Shown piece after piece: positions 18,123 through 26,936 of a stretch of DNA of 53,857 bases (within the stretch, counting starts at the first letter, position 1; each line of letters opens with the position of its first letter). The DNA is from Lachnospiraceae bacterium (GTDB lineage Bacteria > Bacillota > Clostridia > Lachnospirales > Lachnospiraceae): assembly GCA_024687305.1 (NCBI GenBank), contig JAILEQ010000104.1, positions 1-53,857 on the forward strand, in the 5' to 3' direction. The position numbers and the translations under genes were made by a program. The notes under the pieces are model-generated. The model saw nothing but the letters and a program-made list of their open reading frames with translations, was not told the origin of the DNA and searched no databases.

Positions 18123-20696
18123 TCATAATTCGTTTTCAATAAAGTTTTCGAATTGTTCCATGCTCATAAGCACGGTTCTTGCCTTTGTTCCGTCATCGGC
18201 GGAAACAACACCGACTTCGGCAAGTTTATCCATAATCCTCGCGGCTCTGTTAAAACCGATCCTGTAAACTCTTTGTAAATTACCGATAGATGCTTTGTTA
18301 TTTGTGATAACATATTTACCGGCTTCAATAAACAGATCGTCATAATCCGAATCGGATGAGCCTTGTCCGGAACCCGACGATGAAGAGGAGGCGTTCGATG
18401 ACGCTTCTATCTTCTTTGATATCTCATCGGAATCTAAGGAGAACGCTCCGGCTTGAGGTTTTAAGAAATCCACGATCTTATTGACATCTGAGTCGGACAC
18501 AAATGCTCCCTGAAGTCTGACGGGCTTTTTAAGTCCCTTAGGATAAAAGAGCATATCACCTTTTCCGAGAAGTTCTTCTGCTCCGCCCATATCAAGTATC
18601 GTTCTTGAGTCAATGTTCGAAGAAACGGCAAATGCAAGTCGGCTTGGCATATTGGCTTTAATAAGACCGGTAATTACATCAACGCTCGGTCTTTGAGTTG
18701 CGATGATAAGATGTATGCCGCATGCTCTTGCAAGCTGTGCCAGACGGCAGATCGCATCTTCCACATCGTTTTTGGCTACCATTATAAGATCTGCCAACTC
18801 ATCTACTATCACTACGATCTGAGGAAGTTTTTTGTGTATCTCACTCGGTCCCTCTTCTTTTTCGCGTTCTTCAACGGCTTTATTGTATCCTTTAAGATCT
18901 CTTACGTTAAGATCGGCGAACTTCTTGTATCGCTCCATCATTTCGGTCACTGCCCAGTTAAGTGCCGAAGCAGCCTTCTTCGGATCGGTAACAACGGGTA
19001 TCATAAGATGCGGTATTCCGTTATAAACACTTAATTCAACGACCTTCGGATCGATCATGATCATCTTAACGTCATTGGGATGAGCCTTGTAGATAAGACT
19101 GATGATAAGTGTGTTTATACATACAGACTTACCCGATCCGGTAGCGCCCGCGATCAACAGATGAGGGAACTGATCGATATCATAAACGATAACTTTGCCC
19201 GAAATATCCTTACCTACCGCAAATGTCAGATCCGATCCCGATTGTTTGAATTCGGGAGTATCAATAAGATCCCGTAACAGAACGGATTGTGCTTCTTTAT
19301 TGGGTATCTCTATTCCGACAGCAGCTTTTCCCGGTATTGGGGCCTCTATTCTTATGTCTGAAGTCGCAAGGTTCAGTTTAATGTCATCCGACAATCCCTT
19401 GATACGGCTTACTTTTGTTCCGGGTTCGGGAATGAGCTCAAATCTTGTTACCGTAGGTCCCTGACTTATCGTATCAACACTTGCTTTTACTCCGAAAAGT
19501 TCAAGCGTGGAAATGAGTTTTCTGGCGGTAGACTTAATGGATTCCTCACTGTCCGCACCGTTCTTGGAAGTATTTTTCGTAAGAAGGTTGATGCTCGGAA
19601 ATTCATATTTATGATTTACGCTTCTGTTATCGGGCTTAGCTTTCGAAAGTCCCGTATCGGACAGCTTTTTTGTTTCTTTATCAACATTGGTTGAAAAAGC
19701 GCTTAAAGGCTCATTTTTAGCAATACTCTGCGGTTCTTCGTAAAAAGCATCTTCCTTTTCGATCACAATATCGTCTATGTCATCGATAAATCCGTCGAAA
19801 GACTGCGATTCGGGATCGAAATTATTAAGAACGATCTCATGAATATCGTTGTTCTCGCCTTTGTCTTCGATCTTGGGTACTATCAAAGTATCCGTTGTGA
19901 CACCGGAAACCTTTTTGTTCATACGAAGTATCTTTTCATCGGATTTTTCATCGGTCCTTGTCTGCTTTTCGATTGCTTTGGCCTTGTCCGATTCAATCTT
20001 CTTTAAGCGTTCTTCTTCGCGTTCTTTTCTTTTTACTTCTCTTAATTCGTTTTGCTGTCTGTAAAACTCTTCTTTTACGGTTCTGTTTTCGCTTATATGC
20101 TGCGATAAAGCTTCTTTTGAATCTTTAATCTTCCCAACAAGCGAATTTTCCGAAACAATGACGGTGCATATGATCGCGGTGATGATGCTCAAAATCACCG
20201 TTCCCCAAACACCGATCAGTTTAAGCATAAAGAAAACGAATATTGCGGAAATGATACCGCCTCCCTTATGCGTAGAATAGGAATATTCAAATATATCCTT
20301 TACGGATAGCTCTTCAAGTGTTTTGGCAATACCTCCGATAAGTTCGGTTATGTTGCAAACCGACAGGAAAAGTATAAAAAGAGCGATCTCTTTTCTTCGT
20401 AAATTGTAGGCACCGAGATTTTTCATCCCGATAAATATCATCACAAAAAGATAGATTGGAAAAATATAAGCCAGCACACCGAAAAGGCCGAAGTCGAACT
20501 TTGAAATGAAATTCCCTGCAACGCCTATAAGTCCGAAATTGCAAAGGAACAAAAGGACACAGAAAGTAAACGACAAAAGAAACAGTATCTCAAACTTGAT
20601 CTTTACGTCTTTTACCGAACTTTTTGATGTTCTTTTTGCTGAAGAAGTACTCTTTTTAGCGGTACTTTTTCTTTGAGGTTTACGGGTTGCTGCCAT
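18123..20696 (-). CDS. ftsK: DNA translocase FtsK/SpoIIIE
   Basis: An 857-residue hexameric dsDNA pump that clears chromosomes from the division septum, or moves DNA into the forespore when acting as SpoIIIE. Four hydrophobic helices lie in the first 180 residues, followed by a charged coiled linker (about 190-260). The motor domain has Walker A GATGSGKS near residue 520 and Walker B IVVIVDELADL. A winged-helix gamma domain ends the protein (ASIGNLQRVYRIGFNRAARI). I cannot tell from sequence whether it serves division, sporulation or both. The ATG is 15 nt after the upstream membrane protein gene. Confidence 0.95.
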   Translation of the reverse strand: MAATRKPQRKSTAKKSTSSAKRTSKSSVKDVKIKFEILFLLSFTFCVLLFLCNFGLIGVAGNFISKFDFGLFGVLAYIFPIYLFVMIFIGMKNLGAYNLRRKEIALFILFLSVCNITELIGGIAKTLEELSVKDIFEYSYSTHKGGGIISAIFVFFMLKLIGVWGTVILSIITAIICTVIVSENSLVGKIKDSKEALSQHISENRTVKEEFYRQQNELREVKRKEREEERLKKIESDKAKAIEKQTRTDEKSDEKILRMNKKVSGVTTDTLIVPKIEDKGENNDIHEIVLNNFDPESQSFDGFIDDIDDIVIEKEDAFYEEPQSIAKNEPLSAFSTNVDKETKKLSDTGLSKAKPDNRSVNHKYEFPSINLLTKNTSKNGADSEESIKSTARKLISTLELFGVKASVDTISQGPTVTRFELIPEPGTKVSRIKGLSDDIKLNLATSDIRIEAPIPGKAAVGIEIPNKEAQSVLLRDLIDTPEFKQSGSDLTFAVGKDISGKVIVYDIDQFPHLLIAGATGSGKSVCINTLIISLIYKAHPNDVKMIMIDPKVVELSVYNGIPHLMIPVVTDPKKAASALNWAVTEMMERYKKFADLNVRDLKGYNKAVEEREKEEGPSEIHKKLPQIVVIVDELADLIMVAKNDVEDAICRLAQLARACGIHLIIATQRPSVDVITGLIKANMPSRLAFAVSSNIDSRTILDMGGAEELLGKGDMLFYPKGLKKPVRLQGAFVSDSDVNKIVDFLKPQAGAFSLDSDEISKKIEASSNASSSSSGSGQGSSDSDYDDLFIEAGKYVITNNKASIGNLQRVYRIGFNRAARIMDKLAEVGVVSADDGTKARTVLMSMEQFENFIENEL

Positions 20697-20711
20697 ATTT
20701 AGTCCTTATTA

Positions 20712-22241
20712 TCAAATATCGAAATCATCATTTTCTTTGATATCGATATCAAATTTCATTTGTTCCGCATCCGGCTCGATATTGTATTGTATCTCTTTCC
20801 TTACGTGAGGCTTGGGTAACGGAAGCGGATTTTCAAACAAAACAACGTTTTTGAATCTGTCAACCGCATTTTCAGCATCTTTTGCAGGTTCTTCTTTTGA
20901 CGCTTCTTCTCTTGAAGGCTCTTCTTTTACAACTGTTTGAGTCACATTTTCGTCTTTGGCGGTTTCTGCCGGGATGTTTTCTTCCAGTGTTTCCTTAACC
21001 TTGGTGGTCTCGGCAGTAAGCAATCTTGCCGACTCACTTCTGGAGATCCATCTTGTATTTTCTGCCTGCTTTTCAAACTCTCTGGATTCAAGTTCATCAT
21101 AAAAATCTTCGGCAAATTCGGACGAACATCTGTCACCGAACAGAAGTCCACTGAGTCCGAGCCCGCCAAATGTTGCAAACAGCGCTTTCATCAACGGTAC
21201 ATCGGGCCACGATGTATGAAAAAATGTATTGTCGGTAAAAAGAAAAAACGACAATGCAATAAGCCATATGAATGAGATCGGTGAAAGTCTGTCGTTTTCC
21301 GAAAACAGGAAATTAAACTCTGCGATCAATAAACATATCAAAACACCCGCGAAAACATAAATGTTATCAAAGAGTGTAAAAAGCATTCTTTCTTTTCCCG
21401 TGTCAAACGAAAAAGCAACCGACATCGACTTTGAACTCATGATAGGGACCACGAACAAAAATGTGATGATAAACAAATGTATCAACACAAGTCCGAATAT
21501 CGGAAACGATGCGGCTTCTTTTGATATTGACAGCAGTTTAACGGCCAGGAGCAACAATACACATACGATCAAAAACTTAAGATAATCGATCGAACCGATC
21601 GCAATTTTTGAAAACGAGGCCGGTGAAAAGCTTAAAAAAGCCAACGGAAAACAAGCGGTAAATTCATCAAATATATTTTTTAAAAGTATAAAAATTACAA
21701 TGTACAGTGCGCATGAAAGAAACAGATTAAACCACACAAACAATTCCGGCTTTATGCCCACATATCTGTAAATATAAGCAATAAGTCTGGCATAGAGAAG
21801 TTCGAAACTGTTAAAGCCCGTAAATCTGATCTCTCCGTTAAACATAGCCCTTGCGGCATCCGTATCGAAAGCAGGTTCAAATTCATGGTTCAATATAAAT
21901 CTGATCTTTAAAAACAGACCCGAGGAAAAAATGGCAAGTCCCAAAATGAACCCTGTTATCCTGCGTGGTTTCTGATCGAAATAATAATCATTCTTTAATG
22001 CTTTTTTTCTTATTTTTTTGATGATAAAAACAAGCAAAAACACTATTCCGATAAGTGCGATACTGATTCCGAGAAAAGCCCAAAACATAGGATTGGTGAC
22101 CGATAACGGATTGTTTTGAGACATATTTGTTATATTTGTTTTAAACATCAAAAAGAATACAAGAGCTATAACAGCTGCCCCCGTAATGATTGATGAAATA
22201 ACAAAATTTAAATACCCGAACCAGGTCTTTTTAAAATTCAT
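20712..22241 (-). CDS. polytopic membrane protein with long acidic cytosolic tail, unknown
   Basis: A 509-residue protein not recognised as a named family. About ten hydrophobic helices cover residues 8-370, with a pattern (LYARLIAYIYRYVGIKPELFVWFN) reminiscent of GT39/GT-C-like membrane glycosyltransferases, although the catalytic acidic loop is not evident. The last 140 residues are charged, rich in Glu and Lys, and end with a proline-rich segment (NPLPLPKPHVRKEIQ) and an acidic tip. It lies directly downstream of a GT2 polyprenyl glycosyltransferase, so a role in glycan lipid handling is plausible but unproven. The tail could be a protein-binding region near FtsK, whose gene follows 15 nt later. 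Confidence 0.75.
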   Translation of the reverse strand: MNFKKTWFGYLNFVISSIITGAAVIALVFFLMFKTNITNMSQNNPLSVTNPMFWAFLGISIALIGIVFLLVFIIKKIRKKALKNDYYFDQKPRRITGFILGLAIFSSGLFLKIRFILNHEFEPAFDTDAARAMFNGEIRFTGFNSFELLYARLIAYIYRYVGIKPELFVWFNLFLSCALYIVIFILLKNIFDEFTACFPLAFLSFSPASFSKIAIGSIDYLKFLIVCVLLLLAVKLLSISKEAASFPIFGLVLIHLFIITFLFVVPIMSSKSMSVAFSFDTGKERMLFTLFDNIYVFAGVLICLLIAEFNFLFSENDRLSPISFIWLIALSFFLFTDNTFFHTSWPDVPLMKALFATFGGLGLSGLLFGDRCSSEFAEDFYDELESREFEKQAENTRWISRSESARLLTAETTKVKETLEENIPAETAKDENVTQTVVKEEPSREEASKEEPAKDAENAVDRFKNVVLFENPLPLPKPHVRKEIQYNIEPDAEQMKFDIDIKENDDFDI

Positions 22242-22255
22242 TGATGTACAAATCC

Positions 22256-23203
22256 TTAATCGGAAAGTATTTTTTCGATGTTATATCTGGGACGATGTTT
22301 AACTTCCAGATATATCTTACCTATGTATTGTCCTATAAGACCGATACATAATAACTGAACTCCGCCGATAAACCAGATGGAAAGGATAAGACTCGTCCAT
22401 CCGGGAGCGGTATTTCCGTTAATGTAAGAAACAAGCGCGTAGATTGCGGCGCAGATGCTGAGAAGAATTATTATCATTCCCAATCCCGTGATCATCGTAA
22501 TAGGTTTTACGCTTAATGATGAAATACCGTTAAATGCAAGAGCGATCATCTTCTTTAAAGGATATTTACTCTCTCCCGCCACTCTTTCTTTACGGTCGTA
22601 ATACACGCAGTCAGTTTCATAACCTATAAGCGGAACGATACCTCTTATAAACAGATTTGATTCCTCATATTTTGCATATTGATCAACGGCTCTTTTGCTC
22701 ATAAGTCTGAAATCGGCATGATTATATACCGTCTTGGCGCCCATGAGTTTCATGAACTTATAAAATGCCTGAGCTGTCGTACGTTTAAAGAAAGTATCCG
22801 TTTTCCTTTTCTTTCTTACTCCGTATACAATATCTTTTCCTTCATGGAACTTGTCTATCATCTCTTCAATGACCGAAACATCGTCCTGAAGGTCGGCGTC
22901 TATCGAGATTGTAACGTCGCTCATATCTTTGGCGGTAAGAAGTCCTGCGGTAAGCGCAAATTGATGACCTACATTTCCGGCAAGTTTAACACCTTTTATC
23001 ATTGACGGATATAAAGCGTGTTCTTCTTCGATAAGATCCCACGTTTTGTCTTTTGAACCGTCATTTACAAACAAAACGAAACTGTCTTCCGATATCTTCT
23101 TTTTTTTGATCAAATCGTCCAAAACTCCTCTTAAAGCTTCGGATGAAAGTTTGAGCATCGGTTCTTCGTTGTAACAAGGAACCACGATAGCAAGTTTATC
23201 CAT
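22256..23203 (-). CDS. GT2 polyprenyl-phosphate glycosyltransferase (GtrB/DPM1-like)
   Basis: A 315-residue enzyme with a GT-A fold at the N-terminus (VVPCYNEE, residues 8-15; NDGSKDKT; SIDADLQDD as the metal-binding DxD region) and two C-terminal membrane helices (about 230-255 and 265-290) followed by QYIGKIYLEVKHRPRY. This architecture matches transfer of a sugar from a UDP-sugar to undecaprenyl phosphate, as in GtrB/YkcC. The sugar is unknown. The downstream gene encodes a polytopic membrane protein that could use the product. The ATG follows a GGGGG ribosome site. Confidence 0.9.
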   Translation of the reverse strand: MDKLAIVVPCYNEEPMLKLSSEALRGVLDDLIKKKKISEDSFVLFVNDGSKDKTWDLIEEEHALYPSMIKGVKLAGNVGHQFALTAGLLTAKDMSDVTISIDADLQDDVSVIEEMIDKFHEGKDIVYGVRKKRKTDTFFKRTTAQAFYKFMKLMGAKTVYNHADFRLMSKRAVDQYAKYEESNLFIRGIVPLIGYETDCVYYDRKERVAGESKYPLKKMIALAFNGISSLSVKPITMITGLGMIIILLSICAAIYALVSYINGNTAPGWTSLILSIWFIGGVQLLCIGLIGQYIGKIYLEVKHRPRYNIEKILSD

Positions 23204-23218
23204 ATTGACCCCCGGATA

Positions 23219-24484
23219 TTATTCCATAGCTTGTGCAAGATCGCTTATGATATCATCTACATTCTCAATTCCGACAGAAAGTCTTATAAGATCGGGTGAT
23301 ACACCTGCTGCTATAAGCTGTTCATCGTTCATCTGTCTGTGAGTGTGAGATGCGGGATGAAGAACGCAGGTACGCGCATCGGCCACATGAGTAACGATAG
23401 CGGCAAGTTTAAGCTTATCCATCATCTTCTCTGCGGCACTTCTTCCGCCCTTTAAGCCGAAGGAAATAACACCGCACGTTCCATTGGGCATATATTTCTG
23501 AGCATTGGCATAATCTCTGCTTGATTTAAGACTCGGGTAATTAACCCATGCCACCTTATCATTCGCTTCAAGGAACTCCGCAACCTTTTGAGCATTTGAA
23601 CAATGGCGTTCCATTCTGAGATGAAGCGTTTCAAGACCGAGATTGATGTAGAAAGCGTTCTGAGGAGCCTGGATGGCACCGAAATCTCTCATGAGATGAG
23701 CGGTACACTTGGTGATATATGCCGCCTTACCGAAACGTTCCGCATATACTATTCCGTGATAGCTTTCATCGGGCGTGCAAAGACCGGGGAATTTTTCTTT
23801 ATGCGCCATCCAGTCAAAGTTGCCTGAATCAACTATACATCCGCCTACCGTAGCTGCATGTCCGTCCATATACTTTGTTGTAGCATGCGTTACGATATCA
23901 ACGCCGAATTTAAAAGGCTGACACATTATAGGTGTAGGGAAAGTATTGTCAACTATGAGCGGTACGCCGTGAGAATGAGCGGCTTTCGCAAATTTTTCGA
24001 AATCAAAAACAGTTAATGCGGGGTTGGCAACCGATTCACCGAACACACACTTTGTATTGTCTTTAAATGCGGCATTCAGTTCGTCTTCCGAACAATAAGG
24101 ATCGACAGTGGTGACTTCAATGTCCATCTTTGTAAGAGTGTTTACAAGAAGGTTGAATGTACCTCCGTAAATAGCTGAACTGACAACTATGTGATCTCCG
24201 GCTTCGGCAATATTAAATACGGCAAAGAAATTTGCAGCCTGTCCCGAAGAAGTGAGCATGGCGGCAACACCGCCTTCGAGTTCACATATCTTTGCAGCCA
24301 CATGATCGTTTGTGGGATTGGCAAGTCTTGTATAGAAATAACCTGATTTTTCAAGATCGAAAAGTTTTCCCATTTCTTCGCTTGAATCGTATTTGAATGT
24401 TGTGCTTTGAATGATCGGCAATATTCTCGGATCGCCGTTTCCGGGCTTATATCCGCCCTGTACGCAAATTGTTTCTTTGTTCAT
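23219..24484 (-). CDS. metY: O-acetylhomoserine sulfhydrylase / aminocarboxypropyltransferase
   Basis: A 421-residue PLP enzyme of the Cys/Met metabolism family that converts O-acetylhomoserine plus sulfide (or methanethiol) to homocysteine or methionine. Motifs seen are YTRLANPTNDHVAAKI near residue 52 and the PLP lysine in HATTKYMDGHAATVGG near residue 206. The C-terminal RLSVGIENVDDII is typical. The length and the N-terminal VQGGYKPG fit MetY better than cystathionine synthases. No SAM riboswitch or T-box is visible in the 15-nt gap upstream, so it appears to be transcribed from further up. Confidence 0.93.
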   Translation of the reverse strand: MNKETICVQGGYKPGNGDPRILPIIQSTTFKYDSSEEMGKLFDLEKSGYFYTRLANPTNDHVAAKICELEGGVAAMLTSSGQAANFFAVFNIAEAGDHIVVSSAIYGGTFNLLVNTLTKMDIEVTTVDPYCSEDELNAAFKDNTKCVFGESVANPALTVFDFEKFAKAAHSHGVPLIVDNTFPTPIMCQPFKFGVDIVTHATTKYMDGHAATVGGCIVDSGNFDWMAHKEKFPGLCTPDESYHGIVYAERFGKAAYITKCTAHLMRDFGAIQAPQNAFYINLGLETLHLRMERHCSNAQKVAEFLEANDKVAWVNYPSLKSSRDYANAQKYMPNGTCGVISFGLKGGRSAAEKMMDKLKLAAIVTHVADARTCVLHPASHTHRQMNDEQLIAAGVSPDLIRLSVGIENVDDIISDLAQAME

Positions 24485-24499
24485 TTTCTTCTCCGTCCC

Positions 24500-25231
24500 T
24501 TATTCGTCGTAATTGTGATATACGTTCTGTACATCATCGTCTTCATCAAGAAGATCGAGTATTCTGTTTACGTTCTTTATGGCTGTTTCGTCGGTCAAAG
24601 TAACGTAATTCTGCGGAATCATGGTAACTTCCGCGCTTGCAAAATTTTCAATCCCGGCTTTTTTGAGATTATTTAAGATTTCATCGAACAAATCGGGATC
24701 GGTGTATATCTCGAAGCAGTCTTCCTCTTCGGAGAAATCTTCCGCTCCGCAATCGAGCGCCGTCATCATCAAAGTATCGGCATCCAGATCGCATTCTTCT
24801 TTATCGATGATGATCTCGCCTTTCTTGTCAAACATAAACGATACACATCCGGGAGTACCGATGCTTCCGCCGCCTTTTGTAAATGCACTTCTTACATTTG
24901 CGGCCGTTCTGTTTTTGTTGTCCGTAAGACAATCGACTATGATCGCTATACCGTTGGGGCCGTAACCTTCATACGAGCAATACTCATAATTTACTCCGCT
25001 TCCTTCACCGGCTGCCTTTTTGATACCGCGTTCGATAGTATCGTTGGGTACGTTATTTGCTTTGGCTTTTGCGATCACGGTTGCAAGCTTAAAATTGTTT
25101 GAAGGATCGGGTCCGCCTTCCTTTACGGCCACGGCAATCTCACGACCGATTATTGTAAAAATCTTGCCTTTTGCGGCATCATTTTTTTCTTTCTTGTGTT
25201 TGATGTTTGCAAATTTTGAATGTCCTGACAT
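24500..25231 (-). CDS. yebC: YebC/PmpR-family protein
   Basis: A 243-residue protein with the classic N-terminus MSGHSKFANIKHKKEKNDA and the family motif YEGYGPNGIAIIVDCLTDN. It is a three-domain cytosolic protein historically called a DNA-binding regulator; recent work on YebC homologues links them to translation through proline-rich stretches. I therefore leave the role open. Its ATG shares one base with the stop of the upstream CBS protein gene (TAATG). Confidence 0.95.
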   Translation of the reverse strand: MSGHSKFANIKHKKEKNDAAKGKIFTIIGREIAVAVKEGGPDPSNNFKLATVIAKAKANNVPNDTIERGIKKAAGEGSGVNYEYCSYEGYGPNGIAIIVDCLTDNKNRTAANVRSAFTKGGGSIGTPGCVSFMFDKKGEIIIDKEECDLDADTLMMTALDCGAEDFSEEEDCFEIYTDPDLFDEILNNLKKAGIENFASAEVTMIPQNYVTLTDETAIKNVNRILDLLDEDDDVQNVYHNYDE

Positions 25232-26118
25232 TAATTCGATTCCTCTTCTTTCGCTTTTGTTTCGTTGTCTGCTTTTTTTACGATAACTTTTTTAACCATA
25301 CGATTCTCGACCGACAGTATTTCGAAAACATAACCGTCACACTCGGTTTTAAAACGTTCGTTTTTTTCGGGTAACCTGTCCATCCTGGATATCATAAAAC
25401 CGTTAAGAGTCTGATATTCGCCTTCTTCAATATTGATACCCAGATTTTTGGCGATCTCTTCGATCGAAGTCTTACCGTCAATGATATATTCTTCTTCTTT
25501 TCCCCGTCGTTTTCTGATGCTGTTCTTTTCAACATCATATTCATCCATGATATTTCCGACTATCTCTTCAAGAATATCTTCCATCGTGACGATACCTGTC
25601 GTTTGACCGTATTCATCCAAAACCACCGCCATCTGAGTTTTGTCGGACTGCATGGTTTTGAAAAGATCGTTAATATTCATGGTTTCGGGAATAAACATCG
25701 CCCTCCTGATAAGACCGGAAACTTCCGATATCGGATCGTTTAAGTCTTCGTTTTTGGCATGAACCCTGCATGTATCTTTAAGATACAGAATACCGATGAT
25801 ATGATCGATGTTTTCGTCGTATACCGGATATCTCGAATACGAACTTTTAAGCATATGATTTAATGCATCGACAAGCAAAGTATTCTTGTCAAGTGCATCG
25901 ATATCGTTTCTGTTCGTGCAAATATCGGAAGCCTCTTTATCAACAAATTCAAAAATATTGTTGATCATTTTTGCTTCACTTGATTCAAGTACGCCGTTTT
26001 CATGACCGACGTTTACCATGGAAAGAATTTCCTGTTCAACGTTGTCTTCGTCGTTCTTTTTGAATATTCGTCCGAAAAAGCCCTGCTTTTCTTTCGCGGC
26101 ACCTGAAGTGTCGTCCAT
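25231..26118 (-). CDS. soluble CorC/HlyC-like CBS-domain protein
   Basis: A 295-residue protein with a short acidic N-terminal helical region, two CBS domains (about 65-190, including YSRYPVYDE and QMAVVLDEYGQTTGIVTMEDILEEIVG) and a C-terminal CorC_HlyC domain (YIIDGKTSIEEIAKNLGI to the end). The DUF21 membrane domain found in longer relatives is absent, as in E. coli CorC. Family members modulate divalent-cation efflux or transport. It is the first gene of the long downstream run, preceded by a possible promoter and two palindromes. The start ATG follows GAAAGGG. Confidence 0.9.
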   Translation of the reverse strand: MDDTSGAAKEKQGFFGRIFKKNDEDNVEQEILSMVNVGHENGVLESSEAKMINNIFEFVDKEASDICTNRNDIDALDKNTLLVDALNHMLKSSYSRYPVYDENIDHIIGILYLKDTCRVHAKNEDLNDPISEVSGLIRRAMFIPETMNINDLFKTMQSDKTQMAVVLDEYGQTTGIVTMEDILEEIVGNIMDEYDVEKNSIRKRRGKEEEYIIDGKTSIEEIAKNLGINIEEGEYQTLNGFMISRMDRLPEKNERFKTECDGYVFEILSVENRMVKKVIVKKADNETKAKEEESN

Positions 26119-26137
26119 ACTTATCCCTTTCTTTCAC

Positions 26138-26183
26138 CTATTTGTAAACACAAATAGTAACGATCGCATACTGCCCGATCGTT
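26138..26183. promoter_or_regulatory. two tandem perfect inverted repeats upstream of the CBS-protein gene
   Basis: The first repeat is CTATTTGT-AAAC-ACAAATAG (26138-26157). The second has arms AACGATCG (26159-26166) and CGATCGTT (26176-26183) around a 9-nt loop. Both have perfect 8-bp arms and lie one base apart, between the predicted promoter (26220-26249) and the start codon at 26118, so they would be in the 5-prime leader. Neither is followed on the minus strand by a U-run. They may be operator sites or leader hairpins. Confidence 0.5.
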
Positions 26184-26219
26184 AAAAATTTGATTGCAAA
26201 CGCATATTTAAGCAATATA

Positions 26220-26249
26220 TTTTATCATTAAAACCATACTCCAGTCAAA
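26220..26249 (-). promoter_or_regulatory. predicted sigma-A promoter for the 23-gene run
   Basis: On the minus strand, TTGACT (26244-26249) is followed after 18 nt by TAAAAA (26220-26225). It is the only plausible promoter I see before the start of the long run at 26118. The -10 box is weak. Confidence 0.45.
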
Positions 26250-26282
26250 TGAAACCGAAGTCTGTGAGGCCCAAAGGAACAA

Positions 26283-26936
26283 TTATTTATCGGTTGTTTT
26301 TTCTTCTTTGAGCTGAGGTTTTTTGACTTGCTCAACATGATATTTCATGTCAAATATATTGATAACTTCCGCACCGAAGATATTGTGCATATAAGTATAG
26401 AAATTCTGATTACGGATCATTTTGTGCTGTTTGAGCGCAACCTTCTTTTTGAGTTCTATCCTTATATCATCTATCCATTTACCTATGCTTTCGATATCGG
26501 AATTGTTTTCCTGTATCTGCTCATAGCATACAGCCATAGTTTCAAGCATAAGAGAATAGTTTACGGAATTGATCTTTGCCGGCAATTCCATAAGACTGTC
26601 ATTGTCGTTTTCAATCTTTTCGTTACATTCTTCGATAAGTCGTTTGTTGTCTTCAAGTTTCTTCTCGGACTTTTTGGTAGGCTTATTGTCTCCGAGTTCA
26701 TCCATTACTTCCATGATCTCGTCCATAAGCTTTTTCTTTAACGCTTTAAGTTCCTTGAGTTCGGTGTTCAATTTGCCCTGTGATTTTAAGAGTTCATTTA
26801 GCTCATTCTCGAGTTCTCTGATCTTTGGATTGGGATCGGTTTGAGTGAACAATCTGTGCCAGTTGTTATCAAGAGTAAGGATCGGAATCTTTTTACCCTC
26901 GAGAGCTTTCTCAAAATCATCGTTAGTCTTGGACAT
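26283..26936 (-). CDS. coiled-coil protein of unknown function, coupled to rex
   Basis: A 217-residue soluble protein, not recognised. The N-terminal 35 residues form a short motif (ILTLDNNWHRLF). A long predicted coiled coil follows (about 37-120, rich in Leu, Glu and Lys, e.g. ELNELLKSQGKLNTELKELK), then a helical segment (about 125-175) and a C-terminal part with YTYMHNIFGAEVINIFDMKYH. No signal peptide or membrane helix is seen. The ATG immediately follows the rex stop codon (TAAATG), so the two should be translated together. No terminator is visible before the next gene's promoter region. Confidence 0.75.
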   Translation of the reverse strand: MSKTNDDFEKALEGKKIPILTLDNNWHRLFTQTDPNPKIRELENELNELLKSQGKLNTELKELKALKKKLMDEIMEVMDELGDNKPTKKSEKKLEDNKRLIEECNEKIENDNDSLMELPAKINSVNYSLMLETMAVCYEQIQENNSDIESIGKWIDDIRIELKKKVALKQHKMIRNQNFYTYMHNIFGAEVINIFDMKYHVEQVKKPQLKEEKTTDK

